The translations under genes were made by a program, and so were the position numbers. Below are positions 1 to 10,453 of a DNA stretch of 64,000 nucleotides, piece by piece. The stretch comes from Cryptomeria japonica. Its lineage: Eukaryota; Streptophyta; Pinopsida; Cupressales; Cupressaceae. How positions within the stretch are numbered: the first letter of the stretch is position 1; each line of letters begins with the position of its first letter. The notes beneath the pieces were generated by a model, which saw nothing but the letters and a program-made list of their open reading frames with translations, ran no database searches and was not told where the DNA came from. The stretch is from positions 525,608,137 to 525,672,136 of the forward strand of contig NC_081414.1 in the NCBI RefSeq assembly GCF_030272615.1, in the 5' to 3' direction.

Positions 1-783
1 GGGACACTGTTATGACATTGATCAAGGGACGGTTTTTAGCATCTTTCCACCCATCTGAAACAATTGTTACACCTGTCTCAACCCATGAATCCCTTATGGG
101 TTTCAATGCATTTTCAACCCTCTTCACCTCTTTCTCCAATAATGTTCCACGTACCTTCTCATAACCGGGGCCCTTATACCTTCTTGGTGCCTCATTAACA
201 CTTTTTATCATTTGCTTTCAATATGGGGAGCGAACAACATTGAATGACAACCCAAACCCATTTGCATAAATGCACATTACTATATCTTGATCAGCATTGT
301 CTCTACTCTCATTTTGGAATGCGGTTTCTAAAGGCCCCTTTGTTCTTTTACGTGTCAAGGGTGGTTCACTTTGAGGTTCATTTGTGGCAAAGAAGGGGTG
401 GTCTTCTACTACAATACTGGGATTAGAAGGGCCTTGCATTCCCTTTGTTTTCTTTGATGTGGTTTGGTTCAATCTACGGGCTTCCCTCTCTTTTGTCGCC
501 TCATGCTCCCTAATATATTTCATCACTGTCTCATCTGGTATAGGTTTACCATTTTTTCAGGGCATTTTTTTATGCCTCTTCCTTTTATTCCACACAAATG
601 GCCTACCACCCGATAATATGAACTATTACGTTCAATATAACATCCATGGCATTTCCAACAGAATCCCCCACCTCCCGGAAGTTGTTTTATAATGTCCACA
701 TATTTCCATAAGGGAGAATTTGGATCATTTATTTGTTTTGCAATTATTTGTTCATTGCCAATAGAGGAAGATGTAGATGTCAT
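1..783 (-). pseudogene. hAT-type transposase, N-terminal part, broken
   Basis: The N-terminus carries a BED-type zinc finger: a CWKC pair, then a GHLCGIKGRGIKKC stretch supplying the H and final C. After a one-base frame change inside an A-run near 553-558 the frame continues into sequence typical of the DUF659 part of plant hAT transposases (FYANG-like and VVRSPY motifs, then KPIRDSW and IVSDGWKDAKNRPL). A TGA at about 218-220 sits where relatives usually have Trp, right after RSPY, and the same frame stays open beyond it to the window edge. The start is probably the Met of MTSTSSS near 783. The C-terminal catalytic and dimerisation region lies outside the window. The frameshift and stop make it inactive. 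The hAT assignment is from family knowledge and I am fairly sure of it. Confidence 0.8.
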
Positions 784-1372
784 TCTAGTTCCTGTGGCAA
801 GAAATAAAATAAACATATTCAAAAACAAAAACTAAATAATGAAAAAAAATTCAAGTTTCATGTTTGACAATTTGTGAAACAAAAATAGTTGGAAAAAAAT
901 GTTTAAAAACCTACCTCTTGCAGCCAATGGAAGCTTGAAAATGTATGGAAATGATGCTGCAACACTTGTTGAAGCTTCAAAAATCAGTCTTCAACTCCTC
1001 CTCTTTGATCTTGGAAGCCAAATTTTGTTCACCCTTTCTTCAACCTGCTCTCATAAAACTTTTGTTTGCAACACAAATGAGGTGAAATGAGTTAATAAAA
1101 TGTCTCAGAAGTCAATTTTAGGTTATAAATTTCATTTTTTACAAAGCGGAATTGAATTTTTTTTAAATTTGCCTTATTTTTTGACTTTATGGGCCGCCCA
1201 ATCGTCCGGGTTCGACTGGGTCCACCTGGGATCGACTGGGTTCGACCAGGGTCGAACCCACTCTGGGTTTTTCGAACCCTGGTCGAACCCAGGTCGAACC
1301 GGACCTGTACCACGGACCCAGTCGAACCCGATCCCGTACTAGGGGGGCCCAGAGGCGAACCCGGTAACCTAG
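784..1372 (-). mobile_element. hAT element 5' flank with GC-rich subterminal palindromes
   Basis: This is the upstream side of the broken transposase. From 784 to about 1187 it is AT-rich with no recognisable gene. From about 1188 to 1372 it turns GC-rich and is made of GGGTTCGAC and its complement GTCGAACCC repeated in both orientations, which would fold into hairpins (for example arms near 1229-1250 and 1267-1290). hAT elements often carry short transposase-binding repeats near their ends, so I read this as the subterminal zone. The break at 1372/1373 coincides with the start of a sequence duplicated at 1632, which suggests that the element ends here. The other end is outside the window, so terminal repeats and target duplication cannot be checked. 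Confidence 0.45.
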
Positions 1373-1810
1373 ATGTAAAGCAATAGACACCCATTAACTT
1401 GGTAAACTGCGACTGCTGTATTCAACCACATTTACCAAGAAAATAACTGATTGCTCTAGAGGAATTTATTGAAGAAAACATCAGTCTCTCTTTTGAACTG
1501 AGCTGTTTTTTTTTCAATTTACTTTGAACTGATAATGTGTGCATAATTTGCAACTACAAAACAGATTGGTTGGTTGGTATTGTTGCATTTTATCCTTCTT
1601 CATGGTGGCAATACAGTGGAAATGCCCATGCATGTAAAGCAATAGACTCCCATTAACTTGGTAAACTGCGACTGCTGTATTCAGCCACATTTACCAAGAA
1701 AATAACTGATTGCTCTAGAGGAATTTATTGAAGAAAACATCAGTCTCTCTTTTGAACTGAGCTGTTTTTTTTTTCAATTTACTTTGAACAGATTGGTTGG
1801 TTGGTATTGA
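1373..1810. repeat. Near-identical direct duplication (about 160 bp, two copies)
   Basis: The segment starting ATGTAAAGCAATAGAC at 1373 recurs at 1632 with very few differences through the TTTGAACTGAGCTG and poly-T stretch. A shared GATTGGTTGGTTGG motif follows each copy. Copy 2 lacks about 33 bases present in copy 1 before that motif. No reading frame is conserved. It looks like a local segmental duplication whose first copy was then hit by the hAT element. Confidence 0.8.
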
Positions 1811-1868
1811 TACTTTAAACACATCAAGGCACCTATTTCAGATCTCTAAATAGGCTATTACTGTATTT

Positions 1869-2026
1869 AAGATAGTTGTATGGAAGATATCTATGCTAGT
1901 AAATAACTAATTATATCTAATAAAATTATTACTAATTATATTAAAATTCAGCATCCTTGTGTAATTGAATCAATCCTCTATAAATGAAATTTTAAATATA
2001 ATTAATGAATTATTCAAATAATATTT
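1869..2026. repeat. Dispersed repeat, copy A (partner at 9811-9960)
   Basis: AT-rich sequence containing GTTGTATGGAAGATAT and ATTACTAATTATATTAAAAT. It matches 9811-9960 in the same orientation with scattered differences. The two copies lie just outside the copia element, but that element has its own 5-bp target duplication, so this repeat is older and independent of it. Confidence 0.65.
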
Positions 2027-2119
2027 TGCGGGATGGTGTGTGGGAGTGCGCAAGATGGTCAGGACAAAGTAGAGATGGGCCAAAAGAAAAAGAAGTGAAG
2101 CAATGGCGTACACTGACAC

Positions 2120-3625
2120 TATTAGCTTTGATGCCAATTGTTAATAAGATGAGAGGGGGGGGGGGTGAATCATACAAACTTAATCTTCAATATATTTAAC
2201 AGATTCAACCTCGGTAGCTTTAACATATATATGTAATCAAAACTGTAAAACATGCAAACTTAAGAACACATAATCATAACAACACTCATAACACCAGATT
2301 TAACGTGGAAACCCAAATAGGGAAAAACCACTGTGGGATTTCGGACCCACTACGAAATATACTCTTCTAGAATATGCTGGGTTAAAAGCAAATCCTGTTA
2401 AATATTACAAACACATTGCTAGATGTGACTCGGTTAAGGGATTTCCCTCAGATCTGTTAGGATCTTCACTTTGTTAGAGGTGACCTTGTTAAATGGTTTC
2501 AAACACTCAATCAGAATGTCACATTGCTAGAGGATTTACAAATAAGACTGTTAAGTCCACTCGGTTAAGAGATTTTCTGTCACTTACAAATAAATAACAG
2601 TAATGAGTATGTCTGCAACTTTGCATCTAAAATGCTAAAGCAGATTCTTATTTGCTCAATACAATCTAGTCATAGGACTTATCTTGTCCCTCTACTGGGC
2701 TCCTTACTCTGTTATTCAAACAGGTCTTCAAGCTTCTGTGCTCGGTAATCACTATGTAGCATCCCTGTGCTTACACTTGCCCACATACATTGTTTATCAA
2801 CAGTTCCTTATTTATAAACAATTTGCTAACCTCTTAATCTCTTTGATCACATTTCCCACGATCAATCATAGTCACCAGATCTTCAATCTTGATCAGGTTC
2901 AATGTATCTTTCGATCTGAAAACGTTTTACCTCGCCTTGGAACTTGCATACATTTCTTGGAACTTGTGCTAGGGTATTGCGGTTCCATCTGAGCTGTAGA
3001 TCTTCCTGCCGATCTTCCATTGCCATAGATCCTTAACAAACTTCATACACGTTGTATCAATCATTTAATCATAACCAGCTCATCAGCTTCTATCATTAAG
3101 TAACACATGTATTCATCCAATGCATTCTGTTATTACTCGGTTGCAACTTGGTAAATACTAAAATTCACTCGGTAGACATTCCGCCTTCATTAACCGATAG
3201 TGATAACCTTAGGGTTTACCGACTAGGTTCCTTAAGGTTTACCGACTAGGTTCTTTGCTCGGTAACATAGTATAGTATTAACCTTACAAACAATAGCATA
3301 TGTAGGATATTAGAACAATCTAAACAACATGATCTCATCATTGTCTAACTCGGTAATAGTTGCCCAATGAATAACTTATTCCTCCCCTTATTCATCACAT
3401 TCTTTCTGTGTCTTTTACCAACATCTTAATTCTCTTCAAAACATACTTCTTAAGATATGGCAACATCATACTAAATCAGAAAATCAATTTCTTGACATCA
3501 ATGACAAAATAATATTGTGAAGACAGTAAACATCCTTAATCAGTTATATCCATAATTATCAACAACCTTCTCAATATCCTAATTGAAATGCCAACAATCT
3601 CTTATTGTCTGTTATAATGCCAACA
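2120..3625 (-). repeat. Copia 3' LTR
   Basis: This 1,506-bp copy matches 8203-9690. On the minus strand it begins TGTTGGCATT directly after the polypurine tract. Its far end reads AGCTAATA, a mutated version of the AGCTAACA in the other LTR. It holds an 11-base G run on the plus strand (about 2155-2165) where the 5' LTR has none. The block with GTGGAAACCCAAATAGGG near 2304-2340 is shared with the other copia LTRs in this window. Confidence 0.92.
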
Positions 3626-3640
3626 ATCTCCCCCTTTGGC
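3626..3640 (-). other. Copia polypurine tract
   Basis: On the minus strand the sequence GCCAAAGGGGGAGAT abuts the 3' LTR start TGTTGG. It is the expected primer site for plus-strand DNA synthesis. The same tract precedes the LTR of the truncated relative at 35840. Confidence 0.88.
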
Positions 3641-3957
3641 ATTGATGGCAAAACCAATTGATTTGACCTAAAAGATTCGAATTTAGATTGCTGAAATGCT
3701 CTCCCCTTGTCATTAGTCTTCTCCCCCTTTGACAACAATGCCAAAAGAAAACTAATACATAATTTCTTCCTGTGTAAAGTAATTCTTTTGCTGTTCGGTA
3801 TCAACTCAGTCTCGGTTAGAGCATTTTGTCTACAATTCCTATTCCCTGTTTTTGTTTCTTGGATACCTTTAGAAAACATCCTAAAGTGTGTAAATCAACA
3901 TCAACTCCTAAAAGGTATTCTTTAGAGTTATCGAATTGATGCTTTCACCGAACTCGG

Positions 3958-5766
3958 TCAGTGAGTAGAAGATAGGGGTAGGACCCCTAACTTACTTCTG
4001 AGATACTCAAAAGTGTCCCTTGGTAGTGGCTTGGTGAAAACATCCGCTATTTGTTCCTTTGAGCTAACATACTCCAACACCACTTTCTTCTCTTGAGCTT
4101 CTTCTCTAAGATAATGATATTTGATAGAGATGTGCTTTGTCTTAGAGTGCATAACAAAATTATTTGAAATGTTAATGGCACTAGTATTATCACAGAATAT
4201 AGTTACTGGCTCAGTAACTTTCTCATTTATGCCTTCCAACAGTTGTTTGATCCATGCTATATTGGTACAATTCAATGCTGCAGCAACATATTCAGCTTCT
4301 GCTGTTGACTGTGAAATACATCCTTGTTTCTTGCGAAGCCAACTCTCTAGTCTTTCTCCTAAAAAGAAAGCTCCACCACTTGTGCTTTTCCTGTCATCTA
4401 TGTTGCTTGCCCAATAAGCATCAGTATAAACTTTTAAACCAAAGTCATTTCCTTTATGATATACTAAGCCATAATCCTCAGTGCCTTTCAAATATCTGAA
4501 AATTCTCTTGATTGCTGTCATATGTGTTTCCTTGGGATCTGCAGAAAATCTTGCAACTATACCTACTGCATGTGCTATATCTGGCTTGCTGTGAACAACA
4601 TATTGCAACTTTCCAATCATAGATCGGTAAAGTGTCTTATCAACATATGCAGATTCATCATTCTTTGATAGTTTACAGTTGGTAGTCATAGGAGTACTTA
4701 CTGGTTTTGAATCCTCCACTCCAAATTTCTTCAAGATTTCCTTTATGTACTTGGATTGAGTAATGAAAATCTCATTTTTCATTTGCAGTATCTGTAGACC
4801 TATAAAATACTTTATCTCACCGATTAATGACATCTCAAATTCTTTGCTCATTTCATTTCCAATGTTTTTGCATAAAGAGTTATTTCCACAAAAGATAATA
4901 TCATCAACAAATATGGCTGAGATCAGTATTCCATTGTCTTCATCATTCTTCATGTACATATTGCTGTTTTCACTTGTCCTTATAAAACCAATCTTGATTA
5001 AATAAGAGTGCAATCTTTCATACCATGCTCTAGGTGCTTGTTTCAGACCATATAAAGCTTTGTTCAGTTTACATACCTGATCTTTATTCTCTCCTTCAAC
5101 AAATCCTTCAGGTTGTTCAATAAAAACTTCTTCTTCTAATATACCATTTAGAAATGCAGATTTGACATCCATTTGATATACTTTGAAATTCTTGTAAGCA
5201 GCGTATGCCAACAATGTTCTTACTCCTTCAAGTCTTGCCACAGGTGCAAAAGTCTCATCATAATCAATTCCTTCTTCTTGAGCATAACCTTTGCAAACTA
5301 GTCTTGCTTTATTTCGGATGACCTCACATTTTTCATTCAGCTTGTTTCTGAAAATCCACTTTGTACCGATTACATTTTTGTCCTTCGGTCTTGGGACCAG
5401 TGTCCATGTGTCATTCTTTTTGATTTGATCAATCTCTTCTGTCATAGCATTTATCCAATCTTCACTGTTAAATGCCTCTTTCACTATCCTTGGTTCAAAT
5501 TCAAATATCAAACATGTGTTCTGTCTCAGTTTATTCCTTGTCATCACTGGATCATTCTTATCTCCTATAATCTGACTTGATGCATGATTCCTTCTGACAT
5601 ACTTGGCTAATATAGGCTCGGTAGATTCTGTATGATCTTCTTCATCACTCGGTAACTGGATATTCTCTGCATTTCCTTCAGTAGTTTTCTCGGTAGGACT
5701 TCTCGGTTGAACATATACAAATCCTTCATAATCTTCTGGTTCTTTGGAGTTTCCTTCATCATTTCT
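3958..5766 (-). pseudogene. pol: Copia reverse transcriptase and RNase H region
   Basis: The open part (5547 down to 3958, 529 codons) carries copia RT landmarks in order: [20 protein letters not shown], the [11 protein letters not shown] block, [14 protein letters not shown], the catalytic FVDDIIF, then YFIGLQI. RNase H follows with [36 protein letters not shown] and [11 protein letters not shown], ending [21 protein letters not shown]. The frame stays open upstream to a TAA at 5767. In copia elements this is the C-terminal part of one gag-pol polyprotein cleaved by the element's protease. The catalytic residues look intact, but it has no start of its own and lies downstream of several stops. 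Confidence 0.95.
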
Positions 5767-6723
5767 TTATGCAAATTCATCAATTTTCACATTTGCACTT
5801 TCTACTATTTTGTTAGATGATTTGATCAGACATTTAAATGCTTTGCTTCTAGAAGAATAACCAAGAAATGTTCCTTCATCACTTTTCTGATCAAACTTAC
5901 CATTTCTGTCATCTTTGTGAACATAGCATCTACTTCCAAAGATTTTGAAATAACTTACATTAGGTTTTTTGTCATACCAGATTTCATTTGGTGTCTTCAA
6001 AGTTCCTTTCTTCAGTTGTACTCGGTTCAGGGTGTAAACTGCAGTGCTTATTGCTTCTCTCCAAAATGTTTGAGGTACCTTCTTTTCTATCATCAAGGTT
6101 CTTGCACAATCCACAATTGATCTGTTTCTTCTCTCGACTATCCCATTTTGCTGGGGTGTTCTCAGTGCAGATACTTGCCTCTTTATACCATGATCATTGC
6201 AGTATAAGTTAAATTCATCATAAGTGAACTCTCCTCCTCTATCAGATCTAAAATATTTTAGTTGTCTTCCTGTTTCATTTTCAACTCTTGCCTTGTACCA
6301 TTTAAACATTTGAAAAGCTTCTGATTTTTCTTTTAAAAACATTACTGACATCATCTTTGAGTAATCATCCACAAATAATATGAAATACTTATCACCATAA
6401 TAACTCTGAACTTTCATAGGACCACAAAGATCAGTATGTACAAGATCTAAAATTCCTTTAGAAGTGTAGGACTTACTTGTAAAGCTTGATCTTGTCATCT
6501 CACCCATCTGACATCCTCGACACATAGTATTATCAGGTTTCTCAAGACTCGGTAGACCTCTTACTCGGTGCTTTTTGCTTATTTTGATCAGATTATCAAA
6601 ATTTACATGACAAAACCTTTTATGCCATAACTAGGTATCATCTATCTTTGCATATAGACACTTATTCCGAGTTGAGTCAAGGTGAAATGTGTTACCTTTT
6701 GTTTGTGTCCCGGTAGCTGCTAA
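5767..6723 (-). pseudogene. pol: Copia integrase region
   Basis: The pre-integrase zinc motif reads LWHKRFCHVNFDNL and later MCRGCQMGE (H, H, C, C). The catalytic core follows: LVHTDLCGPM, FVDDYSK, FRSDRGGEF and PQQNGIVERRNR supply the D, D and E. TAG stops lie at 6724 and about 6633, and a TAA at 5767. All are in the same frame as the domains on either side. Function in a live element: insertion of the DNA copy, producing the GACAC duplication seen here. Confidence 0.92.
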
Positions 6724-7206
6724 CTATCCATGCTTGTCATGAACTTTGACAATTCCTTTATGAAACTCAATTTGGTATCTTGTATTGTTTAGCTGTGCTA
6801 CACTCAACAAATTGTATTTCAAACCTTCAACCCAATAAACATCATTACATTTAGCATTGTCAAGAAGTGTTATAGATCCTTTATCTCTCACTGGACATGG
6901 TGCATCATTACCAAATCTTACATAACCTCCATCATAATTTTCTAATATAACAAACTTGTGTTTATCACCTGTCATGTGATGTGAGCATCCACTATCTATG
7001 ATCCAAGAATCATTAGTATTTATGTGAGATATTAAAGCTTTTTCTTCGTACCTTTCTTCATCTGATCCATCTTTGATAGCCACATAAACAACTTCCTCTG
7101 TATCAATTTCATCTGATTTATCATCATTAGATTCCTCATCAGCTATTAGACATGTCTTTTTATCTCTTCTTCTGAAGTCTCTGTGTCCTCTGTAATGATT
7201 ATCTTT
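6724..7206 (-). pseudogene. pol: Copia protease region
   Basis: WIIDSGCSHHMTGD carries the DSG active-site triad of copia aspartic proteases. It is followed by the usual FGND and LLSVAQL blocks. The frame is continuous from the gag zinc knuckle, apart from a TAG at 7207-7209, to a TAG at 6724-6726. The role in a live element is to cut the polyprotein. Confidence 0.9.
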
Positions 7207-8138
7207 CTATCTGTCATCTCGGTAATCTCTCTTTTCACTGGATTTTTTGTCAGGACAATTAGAAGCCATATGTCCTATTCTATCACAGTTAAAACATTTC
7301 AAAGGCAACTTTCCTTTGTACTTACCTTTTCCTCTTGGTAGCCTTTTGGCTAATAGTGCTTCAAACTCTTCTTGCTTTCTGATTTCTTCATAAAGTTTGT
7401 GTACCTCCTCCATGTTTTTGTGAAATCTTTCACTTGCTCCACTGTGATTCCCTTCAGAGTACTTATACTTTCTATCATTGTAATCATCAGATTCATCAAG
7501 ATGAAAAGAACTAAATGCAGACTCAATTTTATTTACCGAAGACCCACTGTTATCAAAGTTACTTAACTCAAATGCATGCAGTTTACCAATAGTAGCATCC
7601 AAAGAAACTGACATATTGGGTACATACCTCAATTCATTGATTGCAGAGACTCGGATTGCATAAGCAGGTAGAAGGGTTCTTAATAACTTACTTGTGACAT
7701 CCTTCTCTTCAATGGTTCCTCTTGCTCCTTTAATTTGATTGACAATCTCCTTTAACCTTGTACTATACTATTCTCACCTTCATTCATTCTCATAGATTCA
7801 AGTTGTCCTCTTAGACTGTCCACTTGTGCTCTTTGAACATGTTCATCACCACCATACATAGATGTGAGCTTGTCCCACATTGCCTTGGCATCATTGCAGC
7901 CTTCTAGATCATTAAACTCTGAGTCGGTCAATGCAGATGTTATTTCAAGCATTGCTTGAATATGTTCTTGCTTTGCCTTTATCTCTTCCATTGTCAATGG
8001 ATAGGTGCTAGGTGTAATGAAATCATTCTCCAGATAATATACAACATATTCTCCAATTCCTGATAGGTGCAGCTTCATCCTTTTCTGCCATGTAGAGAAA
8101 CTTGACTTGTTCAGCTTCGGTGCATCCCTCTTATACAT
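7207..8138 (-). pseudogene. gag: Copia gag with CCHC zinc knuckle
   Basis: The N-terminal half (8138 to 7752) starts MYKRDAPKLNKSSFSTW and contains the AKAMWDKLTSMYGG motif of the copia gag (UBN2-like) domain. A small indel near 7755-7775 shifts the frame. The second half (7632 to 7207) continues with PNMSVSLDATIGKLHAFELS and ends in the zinc knuckle CFNCDRIGHMASNC. A TAG at 7207-7209 then cuts it from the protease. The start codon lies about 50 bases inside the primer binding site, as expected. Confidence 0.9.
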
Positions 8139-8188
8139 CTTTGGATCTTTTCCTCAAGTACCTTTAAAATTTTCTTCCGGAGTCCAAA

Positions 8189-8200
8189 GCTCTGATACCA
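8189..8200 (-). other. Copia primer binding site (initiator Met tRNA)
   Basis: On the minus strand this reads TGGTATCAGAGC, the standard complement of the plant initiator Met tRNA 3' end. It lies two bases inside the 5' LTR. A second, imperfect copy (TTGGCATTAGAGC) lies just upstream, inside the LTR end. Confidence 0.92.
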
Positions 8201-8202
8201 AT

Positions 8203-9690
8203 TGTTAGCTCTAATGCCAATTGTTGTGAATCATACAAACTTAATCTTCAATATATTCAACAGATTCAACCTCGGTAACTTTAACAGATATATGTAACCA
8301 AAACTGTAAAACATGCAAACTTAAGAACACATAATCATAACAACACTCATAACACCAGATTTAACGTGGAAACCCAAATAGGGAAAAACCACTGTGGGAT
8401 TTCAGACCCACTAAGAAATATACTCTTCTAGAGTATGCTCGGTTAAAAGCAAGTCCTGTTAAAGATTACAAACACATTGCTAGATGTGACTCGGTTAAGG
8501 GATTTCCCTTAGATCTGTTAGGATCTTCACCTTGTTAGAGGTGACCTTGTTAAAGGGTTTCAAACACTCAATCAGAATGTCACATTGCTAGAGGATTTAC
8601 AAATAAGACTGTTAAGTCCACCCAGTTAAGAGATTTTCTCTCACTTACAAATAAATAACAGTAATGAGTATGTCTGCAACTTTGCATCTAAAATGCTAAA
8701 GCAGATTCGTATTTGCTCAATACAATCTAGTCATAGGACTTATCTTGTCCCTCTACTGGGCTCCTTACTCTGTTATTCAAACAAGTCTTCAAGCTTCTGT
8801 GCTCGGTAATCACTATGTAACATCCCCGTGCTTACACTTGCCCGCATACATTGTTTATCAACAGTTCCTTATTTATAAACAATTTGCTAACCACTTAATC
8901 TCTTTGATCGCATTTCCCATGATCAATCATAGCCATCAGATCTTCAATCTTGACCAGGTTCAATGTATCCTTCGATCCGAAAACGTTTTACCTCGCCTTT
9001 GAACTTGCATACATTTCTTGGAACTTGTGCTAGGGTATTGCGGTTCAATCTGAGCTGTAGATCTTCCTGCCGATCTTCCATTGTCATAGATCCTTAACAA
9101 ACTTCATACACGTTGTATCAATCATTTAATTATAACCATCTTATCAGCTTCCATCATTAAGTAACGCATGTATTCATCCAATGCATTTTGTTATTACTCG
9201 GTTGCAACTCGATAAATACTAAACTTCACTCGACAGACATTCCGCCTTCATTAACCGATAGCGATAACCTTAGGGTTTACCAACTAGGTTCCTTGCTCGC
9301 TAACATAGTATAGTATTAACCTTACAAACAATAGCATATGTAGGATATCAAAACAATCTAAACAACATGATCTCATCATTGTCTAACTCGGTAATAGTTG
9401 CCCAATGAATAACTTATTCCTCCCCTTATTCATCACATTCTTTGTGTCTTTTACCGACATCTTAATTCTCTTCAAAACATACTTCTTAAGATATGGCAAC
9501 ATCATACTAAATCGGAAAATCAATTTCTTGACATCAATGACAAAATAATATTGTGAAGACAGTAAGCATCCTTAATTAGTTATATCCATAATTATCAACA
9601 ACCTTCTCAATATCCTAATTGAAATGCCAACAATCTCTTATTATCTGTTATAATGCCAACAATCTCTTATTGTCTGTTATAATGCCAACA
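8203..9690 (-). repeat. Copia 5' LTR
   Basis: This 1,488-bp LTR is the partner of 2120-3625. It begins TGTTGGCATT at 9690 (minus strand) and ends AGCTAACA at 8203. The outer tip has three copies of a 29-bp unit that begins at AATGCCAACA on the plus strand, against two copies in the 3' LTR. It lacks the C run present near the end of the related LTRs. Confidence 0.92.
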
Positions 9691-10259
9691 GACACATGTT
9701 GTGCGGTCTGGAAAGAACAATATAATCCCACAACCGGTAGTAAGTACAATGAACTCTGCAAATCATTGATTGGAAAAGATCTGTTTTTGGCAGGGTTTTG
9801 ATGTCCTTAGACAGTTGTATGGAAGATATTTATGCTGGTAAATAACTATTTATATCTAATAAAATTATTACTAATTATATTAAAATGCAGTAGTCCTGCG
9901 TTATTGAATCAATCCTCCATAAATTAGTATTATAAAATATAACTAACGAATTATTCAAAAGTGGGTACAATGCCTCTTGCAAATCATTGAATGGAGAAGA
10001 TCTGTTTTGGCAGGGTTTTAAACTTCTTCTAAAGTCCTACCCTCTATTTTGGAGAAGGGTTTGCTTGATGGGAATGTTGAAGTGAACATGGTTCACAAGG
10101 AGTGTCAAAATGCTTCAAAACCATTCCATGGATGTAGTGATTTTTGGAAAGAGAGTGATCTTACATTCCCCTAATCTTTACCTCATTTTGTTTGAACGAA
10201 GTTAGCGTTTTCCCATTAATAAACTTGTCAAGTAGAGATTGGGAAACAATGGGATCCTT
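9691..10259. repeat. Non-coding flank with local duplications
   Basis: No gene is seen. 9811-9960 is copy B of the dispersed repeat at 1869-2026. A 56-bp block (GTACAATG through GGCAGGGTTTT) occurs at 9737-9797 and again at 9965-10019, bracketing that copy. GTTTGAACGAAGTTAG near 10190 has no recognised meaning. TGGGATCCTT at 10250-10259 may be the upstream target duplication of the LINE. Confidence 0.6.
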
Positions 10260-10275
10260 GAAGGGGATGACCCTT

Positions 10276-10440
10276 TGGTGAAATGTTGGGGCTTCTTGCT
10301 TATAGTGCCTACAACTTAGGTTCAAACCCTACGGGTTCGTCTATACCGTGTTAACAATGGAGCATGCTTTACCTTGGGGAGAACCTTGGAGAAATAGTGG
10401 GGCTTGTTGCCTATACTGCTTACATCCTTGGTTCAAACCA
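10276..10440 (+). promoter_or_regulatory. Two tandem tRNA-like modules (A-box and B-box like)
   Basis: Module 1 has TGGTGAAATGTTGG at 10276 and GGTTCAAACCC at 10319. Module 2 has TGGAGAAATAGTGG at 10387 and GGTTCAAACCA at 10430. The spacing from first to second box is 43 bases in both, close to the 44 of a tRNA gene, and the boxes resemble RNA polymerase III internal promoter elements. The modules sit 111 bases apart at the 5' end of the LINE. They may be a duplicated internal promoter or a SINE-like head. They do not look like functional tRNA genes. Confidence 0.45.
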
Positions 10441-10453
10441 TAAAGTTTTTAAC

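Larger units (their letters stand above)
2120..9690 (-). mobile_element. Complete Ty1/copia LTR retrotransposon, decayed, target duplication GACAC
   Basis: Two long terminal repeats (2120-3625 and 8203-9690) enclose gag, protease, integrase and RT-RNase H in copia order on the minus strand. GACAC occurs directly outside both ends (2115-2119 and 9691-9695), which is the 5-bp duplication expected from integrase. A primer binding site complementary to initiator Met tRNA lies inside the 5' LTR and a polypurine tract lies inside the 3' LTR. The coding region has one gag frameshift and four in-frame stops, so it cannot work by itself. The last 529 codons (RT-RNase H) are still open. Confidence 0.95.

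Noticed and set aside
1092-1394. Pro/Gly/Arg-rich frames of 65-100 codons
   Set aside because: They arise from GC-rich palindromic repeats and are open on both strands.
10276-10440. Two tRNA genes
   Set aside because: Only the box motifs fit. No acceptor stem or anticodon arm could be drawn.
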